Notes under the pieces: generated by a model
Databases searched by the model: none
What the model saw: only the letters and a program-made list of their open reading frames with translations
Told to the model about the DNA's origin: nothing
Shown: piece after piece, positions 9,503 to 18,045 of the stretch
How positions within the stretch are numbered: position 1 is the stretch's first letter
Layout of the letters: each line of letters begins with the position of its first letter
Program-made: the position numbers and the translations under genes
Assembly: GCA_944391345.1 (NCBI GenBank)
Contig: CALXTE010000005.1
Coordinates: 22,050 to 86,049 of the forward strand
Length of the DNA stretch: 64,000 nt
Origin: an uncultured Alphaproteobacteria bacterium
GTDB taxonomy: Bacteria > Pseudomonadota > Alphaproteobacteria > RF32 > CAG-239
Direction of reading: 5' to 3'

Positions 9503-9519
9503 CGCTATAAACAAAAATA

Positions 9520-9548
9520 TTGACAAATTAGAACAAAACGACTAAATT
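9520..9548 (+). promoter_or_regulatory. Consensus promoter of the PcfJ/LRR gene, with an inverted repeat
   Basis: TTGACA (9520-9525), a 17-nt spacer and TAAATT (9543-9548) make a near-perfect sigma-70 promoter 25 bp before the start at 9573. Arms GAACA (9531-9535) and TGTTC (9551-9555) flank the -10 element and could be an operator. Confidence 0.65.
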
Positions 9549-9572
9549 CATGTTCCAAAAGAAGTAAAGAAC

Positions 9573-12131
9573 ATGAAGATAGCAAATTTTAGAGAATATA
9601 CCGGCGTTTTGCGCGAGATATATACCGGAGAGGCCATGGCCGAAACCGGAAGCTATTACCATGCGTTGATGTCTTCGGGCAAAAAGCTTAATCAAAAGAA
9701 AAACGAGCTCCGCCAAAAAATAGCCGGATTAAGTCAAAAAATTCAGACCCAAGCGGAGATAGTGCGCCAAGCCACAGACAAGCGCCGCGCCGGATTAGAG
9801 GTTAATAAGCTTAAAAAAGAAAAACAAGCTTTGGTCAAAACCTTAAAAGACTTGCAGTCAAGCGACCACTTTAATTCCTTGAGTAATGACGCCAAAATCT
9901 GCGTTTGCAGCGGTTTTTTGTTCCAAAAATATCTGACCAATGAAATACTCAAAAACAATCCTCTTCATTTTCAAAAAAACAGCCATGGTGATTTGATTGT
10001 TGACACATCTCAATTAAGACACTCTGATTTGTTTACTCAAGCCGCCCATGTGAAGGACTTTATCGCGGCTTATATGGCACGCTATCCTGAAAAAGTCAAA
10101 ACCGCTGGTTATTTCAAAACCTTGCTGAACAAGGTGGACGATTGGCAAGGGATAATGACCTTTGTTGATAAAAATTTTGATAAGCTGAGCCGCCAAACCA
10201 AAGAACAGCAAGATGACATTCAATCCAGTCATCAAGGCACGGAAGTTGTTTTAACCTTTCCTGAAGAAAAGCTTTATTTGCTGCGTCTATGCAATCCGGA
10301 CGCGCTGGATTATGAGAGCAAAAAGATGGATCATTGCGTCGGCAAAGGCGGATACGATAGCGATGTGTCAGAAGGCAAAACACAAATTTATTCTTTGCGC
10401 TCGGAAGCAGAAAATGGCGAATGGCTTCCCCACGCCACAATTGAGTTTAAGGACGGTGCGGTAAAGCAAATAAGCGGCCATAAAAATCAAGAGATAGAAG
10501 ACGCTTATATTTCGGCCACCAGAGAAAGCATTTATCACCTTTGCCAAAGTCGGGATATGTTTGAATTATACCGCCAAAAAAAGGTGTCGGGATTAAAAAA
10601 TTGCGGTTACATTTTTAGCGCCGATGATTATCCGATAGACTTAAAAAATCCGCCAAAAGAAGCACACCTGAAAATGATTTCGGAAAATTCTCCGATATTA
10701 AAACTTTTTGAGCCGCAAAATTTAACCTTGGATTTGTACACATTTTCATTTCCGCTGACGGAAGAAAAATTAAACTTAATCAAAAAGTTTAAGCATATAA
10801 AAACAGTAGACGGCAGAGAAAATATTCAAAGTAAAGAAGAAGCTTGGGCGGCGCGGCAAAAACTTTTATCCTTTGCCGGCAAAGAAGGACCGAAAAAGTT
10901 TTCCTCCCATCTTTTGCGAGAAATCGGCTTTGTTTATGATGAGAATGATACACTATACGATTTGACCAGCTTGTCACAAGAGATAACGATAGATTCCATA
11001 TATAAAAATCAAGGAATAAGATTTTTTATGCCGGCCGATTTGGTTAATGTGAAGAATTTTTATGTTGGCTACGAAATAGATGAAGAGGCTAAATCATATT
11101 TGCAAAAGTTAAAATCAATCAAAAACATTTCCACATCGCCAGAGGAGATTTCAAAACCCCAAGAAGTCAAAATAGAAAATATTTTAGAGACGCGAGAGGC
11201 ATTGCAAAAATTTTTCAAAACCGATGATTGGCTTCAAAGAGTGGATTCTGAGCTGAAAAATACATTGGGTTTTTTTGAAAAAATTTATCCTGACAAGCCC
11301 AGATTTTCAATAGTCAACTGGGAAGATGCTTCTCAAAAATATCCGCAGGTTTGGATTGATGTGATAAATACTCAAGAACCGGAAAGAATAAACAAAATAA
11401 AAACCAATGCGTCTGCTTGGCCTTATATGAATTATAAAAACATAGAAATTGATATGGTCAATGTTCAGGGCAATGTTTCTAAACAAACCATAGACGCGGT
11501 TAATTCTCTGAGAGGCGTAGCGGGACTGAATATCGAAAAGGCTGACTTGTCCGAAACAAAAGAACTCGATTTTAGCCGCGTTAAGTTTTTAACAGTTCCC
11601 CAAAAGTCGGATTTAGGCATATTTGGAGACCCGTTCATGTTTCGCGAAAAATGGACAGTTTGTTCCTTGTTAGATGACCATGTCATAATCTTGCGGGAGA
11701 ATAAAAATCAACCGCCGCTGAACAAAATAAAATTACCTTTGGATATAAAGCATTTTTGCTATGAAACGGAGGATAATACCAAGACCGCACTGCCGGATTT
11801 TCGCCGCTATCCTGAGCTTGAGAGCTTGCAACTTAATAATCTTGATTTATCGGATAATAAGGTGATATACTTGCCTAAAGGCATAAAATATTTAGCATTT
11901 TATCAGTGCAAATTCGGCGAGCATCCGCACATGGATTTAAGCGGTTTTGAAAATCTTCGGGAATTGCGCTTGAATGAAAGCGATTTAAGCAAGATTAAAA
12001 AAATAACCTTGCCGCAGGGATTAGAAAAATTAGAAACAGATAACACCATATTTAACAAAGACGCAAAGAGACCGCAACTGCCGAAAAAGACTAAAACGAT
12101 TCGTCCGGCTCAAGGCGACAGAGAGATTTAA
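9573..12131 (+). CDS. PcfJ-like domain protein with LRR-like C-terminus
   Basis: This is an 852-residue cytoplasmic-type protein with no signal peptide. Residues about 25-85 form a coiled coil. Residues about 225-320 match the PcfJ-like pattern: KMDHCVGKGGYDSDV (residues 251-265), then QIYSLRSEAENGEWLPHATIEF and QISGHKNQEIEDAY. From about 370 on there are irregular leucine-rich segments, clearest at 745-840 (LESLQLNNLDLSDNKVIYL, NLRELRLNESDLSKIKKITL), ending in a basic tail. PcfJ-type proteins occur on plasmids, phages and accessory islands and their activity is not settled. The LRR-like tail suggests protein-protein interaction, perhaps an effector or defence role; that is inference. It has a strong private promoter and no partner gene in the same unit except possibly the next ORF, 34 bp on. 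Confidence 0.6.
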   Translation: MKIANFREYTGVLREIYTGEAMAETGSYYHALMSSGKKLNQKKNELRQKIAGLSQKIQTQAEIVRQATDKRRAGLEVNKLKKEKQALVKTLKDLQSSDHFNSLSNDAKICVCSGFLFQKYLTNEILKNNPLHFQKNSHGDLIVDTSQLRHSDLFTQAAHVKDFIAAYMARYPEKVKTAGYFKTLLNKVDDWQGIMTFVDKNFDKLSRQTKEQQDDIQSSHQGTEVVLTFPEEKLYLLRLCNPDALDYESKKMDHCVGKGGYDSDVSEGKTQIYSLRSEAENGEWLPHATIEFKDGAVKQISGHKNQEIEDAYISATRESIYHLCQSRDMFELYRQKKVSGLKNCGYIFSADDYPIDLKNPPKEAHLKMISENSPILKLFEPQNLTLDLYTFSFPLTEEKLNLIKKFKHIKTVDGRENIQSKEEAWAARQKLLSFAGKEGPKKFSSHLLREIGFVYDENDTLYDLTSLSQEITIDSIYKNQGIRFFMPADLVNVKNFYVGYEIDEEAKSYLQKLKSIKNISTSPEEISKPQEVKIENILETREALQKFFKTDDWLQRVDSELKNTLGFFEKIYPDKPRFSIVNWEDASQKYPQVWIDVINTQEPERINKIKTNASAWPYMNYKNIEIDMVNVQGNVSKQTIDAVNSLRGVAGLNIEKADLSETKELDFSRVKFLTVPQKSDLGIFGDPFMFREKWTVCSLLDDHVIILRENKNQPPLNKIKLPLDIKHFCYETEDNTKTALPDFRRYPELESLQLNNLDLSDNKVIYLPKGIKYLAFYQCKFGEHPHMDLSGFENLRELRLNESDLSKIKKITLPQGLEKLETDNTIFNKDAKRPQLPKKTKTIRPAQGDREI

Positions 12132-12165
12132 AATTATTATTATTCACTATTAAATAAAGACTATT

Positions 12166-12687
12166 ATGAACGATTTACCAAAAAAATTAGATGATTTCAT
12201 CAAAGAGATGAAGTTGTCTTTGAACCGGAAAGAGGTTGTGCAATTAATGGCCGCATTGCTGGAACATTATGACATTTCCTTAAAAGAGATTAAAGCGAAT
12301 ACGCCGGATTCGATATCGGAGAAAAAAGCTGCAGCAACCGTTTCACCAACGCCGGCACCGTCAACAACAGATCTGCCGTATATTTTGCCCGGAGTCGGTG
12401 TCGTTTTGCCGTCAAATAAAGTTTTGTATTGTGACGGTAGCGAAAACAAAGGAACCCGATCGCAAGCACGTTTTTATCTGCTTCGCAAGCTTCCTTTGCC
12501 CAAAGGCTATAGGTGGCGTCTGATGAACAGCGTAGACTTAAGAGAGATTCGGACATATCGATATGTGGTCGATAAGTTGCTTCATGAGCTTCACGGCGTT
12601 ACCATGTTTGCTGACGATGATGAATATATTCTTGAGGATAATAATTTGGATCGTGGCTATGTTCGTTTCATTGCCGATTTACGGTAA
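12166..12687 (+). CDS. Hypothetical protein, 173 aa
   Basis: Soluble 173-residue protein that I do not recognise. The N-terminal ~45 residues form a charged helical segment (LDDFIKEMKLSLNRKEVVQL). Next comes a Pro/Thr-rich linker (about 55-68, TVSPTPAPSTTDLP) and a compact C-terminal domain with GVGVVLPSNKVLYCDG and RWRLMNSVDLREIRTYRYVV. No clear ribosome binding site precedes the ATG, which starts 34 bp after the PcfJ-like gene, so it may be translated from the same mRNA. A good terminator follows. Confidence 0.5.
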   Translation: MNDLPKKLDDFIKEMKLSLNRKEVVQLMAALLEHYDISLKEIKANTPDSISEKKAAATVSPTPAPSTTDLPYILPGVGVVLPSNKVLYCDGSENKGTRSQARFYLLRKLPLPKGYRWRLMNSVDLREIRTYRYVVDKLLHELHGVTMFADDDEYILEDNNLDRGYVRFIADLR

Positions 12688-12691
12688 AAAC

Positions 12692-12725
12692 AAAAAAAAC
12701 AGCAGGATTTTCCTGCTGTTTTTTT
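12692..12725. terminator. Bidirectional intrinsic terminator
   Basis: The stem AACAGCAGGA/TCCTGCTGTT (12698-12707 and 12711-12720) is flanked by an A-run and a T-run. It serves the gene ending at 12687 and the convergent gapR. Confidence 0.85.
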
Positions 12726-12746
12726 GTTTGTAAATAATGATTTAGC

Positions 12747-12989
12747 TTAAATGTCCAAAGCCTTGCGATATGTTTCAAGCAAAATTTCTTGTTCATCACG
12801 GTCAGCCGCATTCATCTTGCGCAATTTCAAAACCGCACGCATGATTTTAACATCAAAACCGGCCGACTTCGCTTCAGCAAAAATATCACGAATATCCGAA
12901 GCAATCGCTGCCTTTTCTTCTTCCAAATGCTCGATTCTTTCAATCAACGAAGCCAGTCTTGATCCGTCAATTCCCCCAACATCACTCAT
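12747..12989 (-). CDS. gapR: GapR-type nucleoid-associated protein (DUF2312)
   Basis: This 80-residue protein shows the compact helical DUF2312 pattern: RLASLIERIEHLEEEKAAIASDIRDIFAEAKSAGFD split over one long helix, then KIMRAVLKLRKM and the acidic D-EQEILLETYRKAL end. In Caulobacter GapR binds overtwisted DNA and supports replication. It is nearly restricted to Alphaproteobacteria and so is a good lineage marker. The ribosome binding site AAGGAGC precedes the start. Confidence 0.9.
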   Translation of the reverse strand: MSDVGGIDGSRLASLIERIEHLEEEKAAIASDIRDIFAEAKSAGFDVKIMRAVLKLRKMNAADRDEQEILLETYRKALDI

Positions 12990-13049
12990 AATAAAGCTCC
13001 TTAAAAAAATAAGTTAACATTGGCATAGACTGTAACAAAAAGAGAATTA

Positions 13050-13088
13050 ATTTACAAGCAATAATTTTAGGGGATTAATTGCTTAATG
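13050..13088. promoter_or_regulatory. Imperfect inverted repeat upstream of pyk
   Basis: AAGCAAT and ATTGCTT arms surround a GGGG core in the gapR-pyk intergenic region. It could be an operator for either divergent gene; nothing further supports this. Confidence 0.25.
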
Positions 13089-13152
13089 TAATACATTGTT
13101 AAATTTTTGCGGATAATATAGGGGCAAATTGTAATAACGTAAGGAGTATGAA

Positions 13153-14577
13153 ATGCCGGAAAAAACAAAGACCCATATTCTTGCCACAATCGGCCCGTCT
13201 TCCGCCAGCAAGGAAGTTATTGAAAAATTAATCGATTCGGGTGCCGACGCCTTCCGCTTTAACTTCAGTCACGGCACTCACGCCGAACACAAAGAGCGCT
13301 TTGAAATTGTTCGCAAACTCTCAGAGGCCAAAGGCCGTCACATAACCTTGATTGCGGATATGCAAGGGCCGAAATTGCGTGTCGGAGAGTTCAAAGACGG
13401 CGCGATTGATCTTAAAGAAGGCCAAGAATTTGTCTTGGATTTGGAGAAAAAACTCGGAGATGAAGAACGCGTAACCTTGCCTCATCCCGAGATTTTTAAG
13501 GCCGTAAAACCCAAAGATATGCTCTTGTTAAATGACGGCAACATTCGCTTAAAAGTCATCAAATGCGATTCGAAACACATCTGGACCAAGGTTGTTGTCG
13601 GCGGAAAATTATCAAGCCACAAAGGCGTAAACTTGCCAAATATCACTTTGCCGATATCTGCCATCACCGAAAAAGATAAAGAGGACCTAAAGTTTGCCTT
13701 AAAATTGGGCTTTGACTGGATTTCTTTGTCGTTTATCCAAAAGGCAGATGATGTCCGTCAGGCGCGCAAATTAATCGGCGACAAGGCGTGGATAATTTCC
13801 AAGCTTGAAAAACCGAGCGCCATAACCGAATTAGATGACATCATTCAGTTATCAGACGGTATTATGGTTGCCCGCGGCGATTTGGGCGTTGAATGCCCGA
13901 TTCAGCAAGTTCCGGTTCTGCAAAAAAAGATTGTAACCGCTTGCCGCAAATATAATCGACCGGTAATTATTGCCACCCAGATGTTGGAGTCGATGATAAA
14001 TAATCCGTCACCGACCAGAGCCGAGGCGTCCGATGTCGCAACCGCCGTTTATGATGGGGCAGATACTGTTATGCTCTCAGCCGAGAGTGCCGCCGGCAAA
14101 TATCCGGTAGAAGCGGTCAAGATGATGAAAGACATTATCACGGAGGTTGAATCCGATCCCTTGTTCTATCGCATGATGGACAGCCAAAGAATTCACCCGA
14201 GTTGCGTTGGCGAGTCCGATTCGATAACAATCGCCGCCAGTGATATTTCTGGTGTTTTGAAAAATGTTGCAGCAATCGTTACCTACACTTCTTCAGGCTT
14301 GACCACCTTTTTGACTGCCAGAGAACGCCCGAATCTTCCGATTTTGGCGATTACGCCGGACATTACCGTGGCCCGCCGCTTAGGCATTGTCTGGGGAGCA
14401 AAGAGCTTTGTGAACAAAAAGAGCTTTAGCAGCTATGACAAGATTGAAGAGATTGCGGTAAAAATCGCGGTTGAGAACGGTTTTGCCAAAAGTGGCGACC
14501 ATATCATCATCACTGCCGGCTTCCCGCTCGGCAAAAAAGGCCGCACCAATATGCTGCATACGGTTTACATTCCGTAA
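13153..14577 (+). CDS. pyk: Pyruvate kinase
   Basis: Converts phosphoenolpyruvate and ADP to pyruvate and ATP, the last step of glycolysis. At 474 residues it has the usual bacterial length. Visible features: N-terminal KTHILATIGPSSAS, the FNFSHGTHAEH loop, the active-site ISKLEKPSAI, the substrate Asp/Arg in GIMVARGDLGVE, and TRAEASDVATAVYDGADTVM in the conserved IATQMLESM region. The C-terminal domain ends in the expected RTNMLHTVYIP. Ribosome binding site AAGGAG. Divergent from gapR. Confidence 0.97.
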   Translation: MPEKTKTHILATIGPSSASKEVIEKLIDSGADAFRFNFSHGTHAEHKERFEIVRKLSEAKGRHITLIADMQGPKLRVGEFKDGAIDLKEGQEFVLDLEKKLGDEERVTLPHPEIFKAVKPKDMLLLNDGNIRLKVIKCDSKHIWTKVVVGGKLSSHKGVNLPNITLPISAITEKDKEDLKFALKLGFDWISLSFIQKADDVRQARKLIGDKAWIISKLEKPSAITELDDIIQLSDGIMVARGDLGVECPIQQVPVLQKKIVTACRKYNRPVIIATQMLESMINNPSPTRAEASDVATAVYDGADTVMLSAESAAGKYPVEAVKMMKDIITEVESDPLFYRMMDSQRIHPSCVGESDSITIAASDISGVLKNVAAIVTYTSSGLTTFLTARERPNLPILAITPDITVARRLGIVWGAKSFVNKKSFSSYDKIEEIAVKIAVENGFAKSGDHIIITAGFPLGKKGRTNMLHTVYIP

Positions 14578-14580
14578 AAA

Positions 14581-14612
14581 CAACAAAGGCTTCCTTCGGG
14601 AAGCCTTTGTTG
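14581..14612. terminator. 14-bp hairpin with TTCG tetraloop after pyk
   Basis: A perfect stem CAACAAAGGCTTCC / GGAAGCCTTTGTTG is closed by TTCG. It lies 4 nt after the pyk stop. There is no T-tract on the plus side, but on the minus strand it is followed by five T, so it is better as a second terminator behind rpmJ and as an mRNA-end hairpin for pyk. Confidence 0.6.
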
Positions 14613-14616
14613 AGTA

Positions 14617-14646
14617 ACAAAAAAGCCTGCATAAAAACCGCAGGCT
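14617..14646 (-). terminator. Intrinsic terminator of rpmJ
   Basis: Stem AGCCTGC/GCAGGCT (14624-14630 and 14640-14646), with a T-run on the minus strand, 23 bp after the rpmJ stop. Confidence 0.75.
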
Positions 14647-14669
14647 CTAAAAAAGATAAATCTTAAAGA

Positions 14670-14795
14670 TTAACCCTGGCGAGCTTTAAGCTTCGGGTTC
14701 TTCTTATTAATAACATAAACGCGACCCTTGCGGCGAACAACTTTGCAGTCCTTATCGCGAACTTTTTTAGATTTCAAAGAGCTGTAAACTTTCAT
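14670..14795 (-). CDS. rpmJ: 50S ribosomal protein L36, zinc-free type
   Basis: Translating the minus strand gives a 41-residue protein, [20 protein letters not shown] followed by [21 protein letters not shown]. It is the L36 fold of the YkgO (C-minus) kind: the zinc ribbon needs three Cys and a His, and here only one Cys remains. The lineage typically uses this form as its main L36. Ribosome binding site AAGGA; it ends at a terminator. Confidence 0.95.
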   Translation of the reverse strand: MKVYSSLKSKKVRDKDCKVVRRKGRVYVINKKNPKLKARQG

Positions 14796-14881
14796 TTTTC
14801 ATTCCTTCACAAATATTTGCCTGCACCATAAGTTAAAAACCGCGCTTTGTCAACCATAATTTTAACAAAAGAGTAAAAAAC

Positions 14882-14909
14882 TTGCTATTTTTGCTCAAAT
14901 AAGTATAAT
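14882..14909 (+). promoter_or_regulatory. Strong sigma-70-like promoter
   Basis: TTGCTA (14882-14887), a 16-nt spacer and consensus TATAAT (14904-14909), 25 bp upstream of the start codon at 14935. Confidence 0.65.
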
Positions 14910-14934
14910 TCCAAAGCAAAATAAGGAGAAAAAG

Positions 14935-15543
14935 ATGACGCGATTCTTTTGGGGCTTAGGACTTGGAATAATATTTTTGCCGACGGTTGCTTTTGCACAA
15001 GTAAGCTATCTGGACGAGGTGAGAGCCTTAGGCGCTGTTTCCGGACAGGGGCTGGCTTGCGGTGCCTCAAAATACGACAGCTTTGAGCTTTTGGCCCGTG
15101 CGATATTAATCTCGAAAGCCCCGAGTGATTCCTTTCAGGCCCAAGGAATGTATGCTTATAATGAAGAAAAAGCCAATGCTTATATCTCAAAGCAAATGGA
15201 TGGTATGTATAACTGCGCCGAGATAAACCGCCGCTTTGATAATCAAGAGATATTTAACGCAACACTTTATGCTGATGGCACCATAAAAATGCCGGACGGA
15301 AAGATAATCACCCCGCGCCAGCCTTATGACGCCAGTGTTATTTATAAAAAGGACGATGAACAAAAGATTCGGGCTCAGGCCATTTATGACCGCGGCGATA
15401 ATGTCAAGGTCGGAGAGGTCAAACTAAAAACCGATGACGGGAATGAAATTATTACAAGGCAAAAAGACCAAACCGCAGAGACTGCGCCGACACCACCTGC
15501 CGAAACAGAAAGCAGCATCGGTCATATAAAATCAAAATGGTAA
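14935..15543 (+). CDS. Exported protein, unknown
   Basis: A 202-residue protein with a clear Sec signal peptide (hydrophobic LGLGIIFLPTVAF, cleavage likely after AFA at residue 21). The mature part has a conserved-looking GLACGASKYDSFELLARAIL segment with a Cys, a second Cys in MYNCAEI, and a charged C-terminal tail with PTPPAETE. The two Cys could form a periplasmic disulfide. No family recognised. Ribosome binding site AAGGAG and a strong private promoter, so it is probably well expressed. Confidence 0.65.
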   Translation: MTRFFWGLGLGIIFLPTVAFAQVSYLDEVRALGAVSGQGLACGASKYDSFELLARAILISKAPSDSFQAQGMYAYNEEKANAYISKQMDGMYNCAEINRRFDNQEIFNATLYADGTIKMPDGKIITPRQPYDASVIYKKDDEQKIRAQAIYDRGDNVKVGEVKLKTDDGNEIITRQKDQTAETAPTPPAETESSIGHIKSKW

Positions 15544-15555
15544 AAGATAAAAAGA

Positions 15556-15583
15556 TTGCAAGTTGAAAAATATCGTATATACT
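15556..15583 (+). promoter_or_regulatory. Promoter upstream of ettA
   Basis: TTGCAA (15556-15561), a 16-nt spacer and TATACT (15578-15583), 46 bp before ettA. Confidence 0.55.
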
Positions 15584-15629
15584 CGGCGGCAGATAAATAA
15601 AATATAGAAAATAAAGGAGAAAGGTCGAT

Positions 15630-17309
15630 ATGGCGTCCTACCAATATGTTTTTGTAATGCAAAATTTAACCAAAGTTTTTCCGAACGGCAGAGAACTGTT
15701 TAAGGGGATAACCCTGTCATTTCTCCCCGGCGCAAAAATCGGTGTTTTGGGTGTAAACGGCGCCGGAAAATCAACCTTGTTAAAAATCATGGCCGGCGTT
15801 GATAAGGAGTTCAACGGTGAGGCTTGGGCAGCAGAAGGCGTAAAGGTTGGCTATTTGGAGCAGGAACCGCAGCTTGACCCCAGCAAAAACGTTATGGAAA
15901 ACATTATGGACGGTTTGAGCGAAACCAGAGATTTGTTGAAAAAGTTTGAGGAGATTTCGCTTAAATTTGCCGAGCCGATGTCTGATGATGAGATGAATGC
16001 CTTAATCGAAGAACAAGCTGCGCTGCAAGAAAAAATTGACGCCTGCAATGGCTGGGATTTTGAGAGAACCATTCAAATTGCAATGGATGCTCTGCGTTGC
16101 CCGCCGGCTGATGCCGATGTAACCAAGCTTTCGGGAGGTGAAAAAAGACGTGTTGCCTTGTGCCGTTTGTTGTTGCAGCAGCCGGATATGCTCTTACTTG
16201 ATGAACCGACCAACCACTTGGACGCAGAATCTGTTGCTTGGCTGGAGAAGCATTTGCGTGATTATAAAGGCACGGTTGTCATGGTAACCCACGACCGCTA
16301 CTTTTTGGATAATGTCACCGGCTGGATTCTTGAGTTAGACCGCGGACAAGGCATTCCTTATGAAGGCAATTACAGCTCATGGCTGGAGCAAAAAGAAAAA
16401 CGCTTAGCTCAGGAAGAAAAAGAAGAAAGCGCTCGCCAGAGAACTTTGGCGAATGAATTGGAGTGGATAAGAAAGAACCCCAAAGCCCGACAAGCCAAAT
16501 CCAAGGCGCGTATTAACGCTTATGACGAGTTGCTCTCTGAGGCCAGCAAGGAGAAGATAACCCAAGCCCATATTAATATCCCGATGACCGAAAGACTGGG
16601 CGATTTGGTGATTGAGGCCAACCACATCAGCAAAGGCTATGGCGATAAATTGCTGATTGATGACTTATCCTTTAAGATTCCGAAGGGCGCGATTGTCGGC
16701 ATTATCGGCCCCAACGGCGCCGGAAAAACAACCTTGTTCCGCATGATTACCGGACAAGAAAAGCCCGATTCGGGAGAGATAAGAATAGGCGAGACGGTTG
16801 ATTTGGGCTATGTTGACCAAACCCGTGATGAGCTAAATCCGGATAAAAATGTTTGGGAAGAAATTTCTGACGGGCTGGATATCATTAAGCTCGGCAAAAA
16901 AGAAATGCCCTCTCGCGCTTATGTCGGCCAGTTTAACTTCAAAGGCGCTGACCAACAGAAAAAAGTCGGACAATTGTCCGGCGGCGAGCGCAATCGCGTT
17001 CACTTGGCCAAAATGCTGCGCAAAGGTGCAAATGTCATTTTGCTTGACGAACCGACCAATGACTTGGATGTCGATACTTTGCGTTCTTTGGAAGAAGGTA
17101 TCATGGCTTACCCCGGATGTGTCTTGGTAACTTCTCACGACCGCTGGTTCTTAGACCGCTTGGCAACCCATATTTTGGCTTATGAAGGCAACAGTCAGGT
17201 TGTTTGGTTTGAAGGCAACTTTGAAGAATATGAAAAAGACAAAAAGCGCCGTTTAGGTGAAGAAGCTTGCAATCCTCATGCTATCAAATATAAACCGCTG
17301 ATAAGATAA
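15630..17309 (+). CDS. ettA: Energy-dependent translational throttle protein EttA (ABC-F)
   Basis: A 559-residue soluble ABC-F ATPase with two nucleotide-binding domains. Walker A motifs are GVNGAGKST (about residue 41) and GPNGAGKTT (about 360); signatures are [15 protein letters not shown] and [15 protein letters not shown]; Walker B is [13 protein letters not shown] and [13 protein letters not shown]. The length and N-terminus ([20 protein letters not shown]) match EttA, which binds the ribosomal E site and gates the first elongation steps by ADP/ATP ratio. Ribosome binding site AAAGGAG. The next gene follows within 12 bp. Confidence 0.95.
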   Translation: MASYQYVFVMQNLTKVFPNGRELFKGITLSFLPGAKIGVLGVNGAGKSTLLKIMAGVDKEFNGEAWAAEGVKVGYLEQEPQLDPSKNVMENIMDGLSETRDLLKKFEEISLKFAEPMSDDEMNALIEEQAALQEKIDACNGWDFERTIQIAMDALRCPPADADVTKLSGGEKRRVALCRLLLQQPDMLLLDEPTNHLDAESVAWLEKHLRDYKGTVVMVTHDRYFLDNVTGWILELDRGQGIPYEGNYSSWLEQKEKRLAQEEKEESARQRTLANELEWIRKNPKARQAKSKARINAYDELLSEASKEKITQAHINIPMTERLGDLVIEANHISKGYGDKLLIDDLSFKIPKGAIVGIIGPNGAGKTTLFRMITGQEKPDSGEIRIGETVDLGYVDQTRDELNPDKNVWEEISDGLDIIKLGKKEMPSRAYVGQFNFKGADQQKKVGQLSGGERNRVHLAKMLRKGANVILLDEPTNDLDVDTLRSLEEGIMAYPGCVLVTSHDRWFLDRLATHILAYEGNSQVVWFEGNFEEYEKDKKRRLGEEACNPHAIKYKPLIR

Positions 17310-17320
17310 AGAAAACCACA

Positions 17321-17998
17321 ATGGAAAGGCTTGATATAAGCAAACTGCAATATGTCCTTTTCGACTGGGACAACACTTTGGCCGAAAGCCGCAGCTCTTT
17401 AACAACTGCCGTTAATCAGGTTTTGGCGGCTTATGGCTTGCCGGACTGGGAAATCTCAAAACAAAAGAGAAACAAGGACTTATCGTTTAAAGATAATTTT
17501 CCTAATGTCTTTGGAGAAGACAAGGCGCAAAAAGCTTATGAAGAATATCGCGAGATATATAAAAAAATCGTACCGAGTAAAATAAGCTCTTTTCCTTATG
17601 CACAAGCGGTGGTTGACTTTTTCTTGGCGCAAGGAAAAAAGCTGATGATTGTCACCAACAAAGAGCGCCAACTGCTGGAATTTGAACTTCCGCTTTTATA
17701 TAAGCCGGAGTGCTTTTGCAACATTGTCTGCGGACATGAGGCTCCGGCAGATAAGCCGAGCGGCGAGCAGATAAAATTTTCCTTAAAAGGATATCTATCT
17801 CCTGAAGAAATAAATTCTCAAACCGTTTGGATGATAGGTGACAGCCAACAAGACAGCCGTGCCGCCAAAGCCGCCGGGGCTCAAGCCATAAGGGTAAATC
17901 AGTCAATATGGGGAGAGGTCGAAACACAAGAACCTGATATTTTGTATTTCAAAAATTTCAAAGAGCTTTATGAAGCTCTGAAATTAGCGAAAAATTAA
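17321..17998 (+). CDS. HAD-family phosphatase, phosphoglycolate phosphatase-like
   Basis: A 225-residue HAD hydrolase. Motif I is FDWDNTLAES (nucleophile Asp at residue 16, acid/base Asp at 18). Motif II is MIVTNK, motif III Lys is in ADKPSGEQIK, and motif IV is MIGDSQQDSRAAKAAG. The helical cap lies between motifs I and II (subclass I). Substrate not determinable from sequence; phosphoglycolate or a sugar phosphate is likely for this group. It starts 12 bp after ettA and is presumably co-transcribed. Confidence 0.8.
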   Translation: MERLDISKLQYVLFDWDNTLAESRSSLTTAVNQVLAAYGLPDWEISKQKRNKDLSFKDNFPNVFGEDKAQKAYEEYREIYKKIVPSKISSFPYAQAVVDFFLAQGKKLMIVTNKERQLLEFELPLLYKPECFCNIVCGHEAPADKPSGEQIKFSLKGYLSPEEINSQTVWMIGDSQQDSRAAKAAGAQAIRVNQSIWGEVETQEPDILYFKNFKELYEALKLAKN

Positions 17999-18045
17999 GG
18001 GATAAGCGCCTATTCTTAAGAGATAAGATAAGGATAAACACCAGC

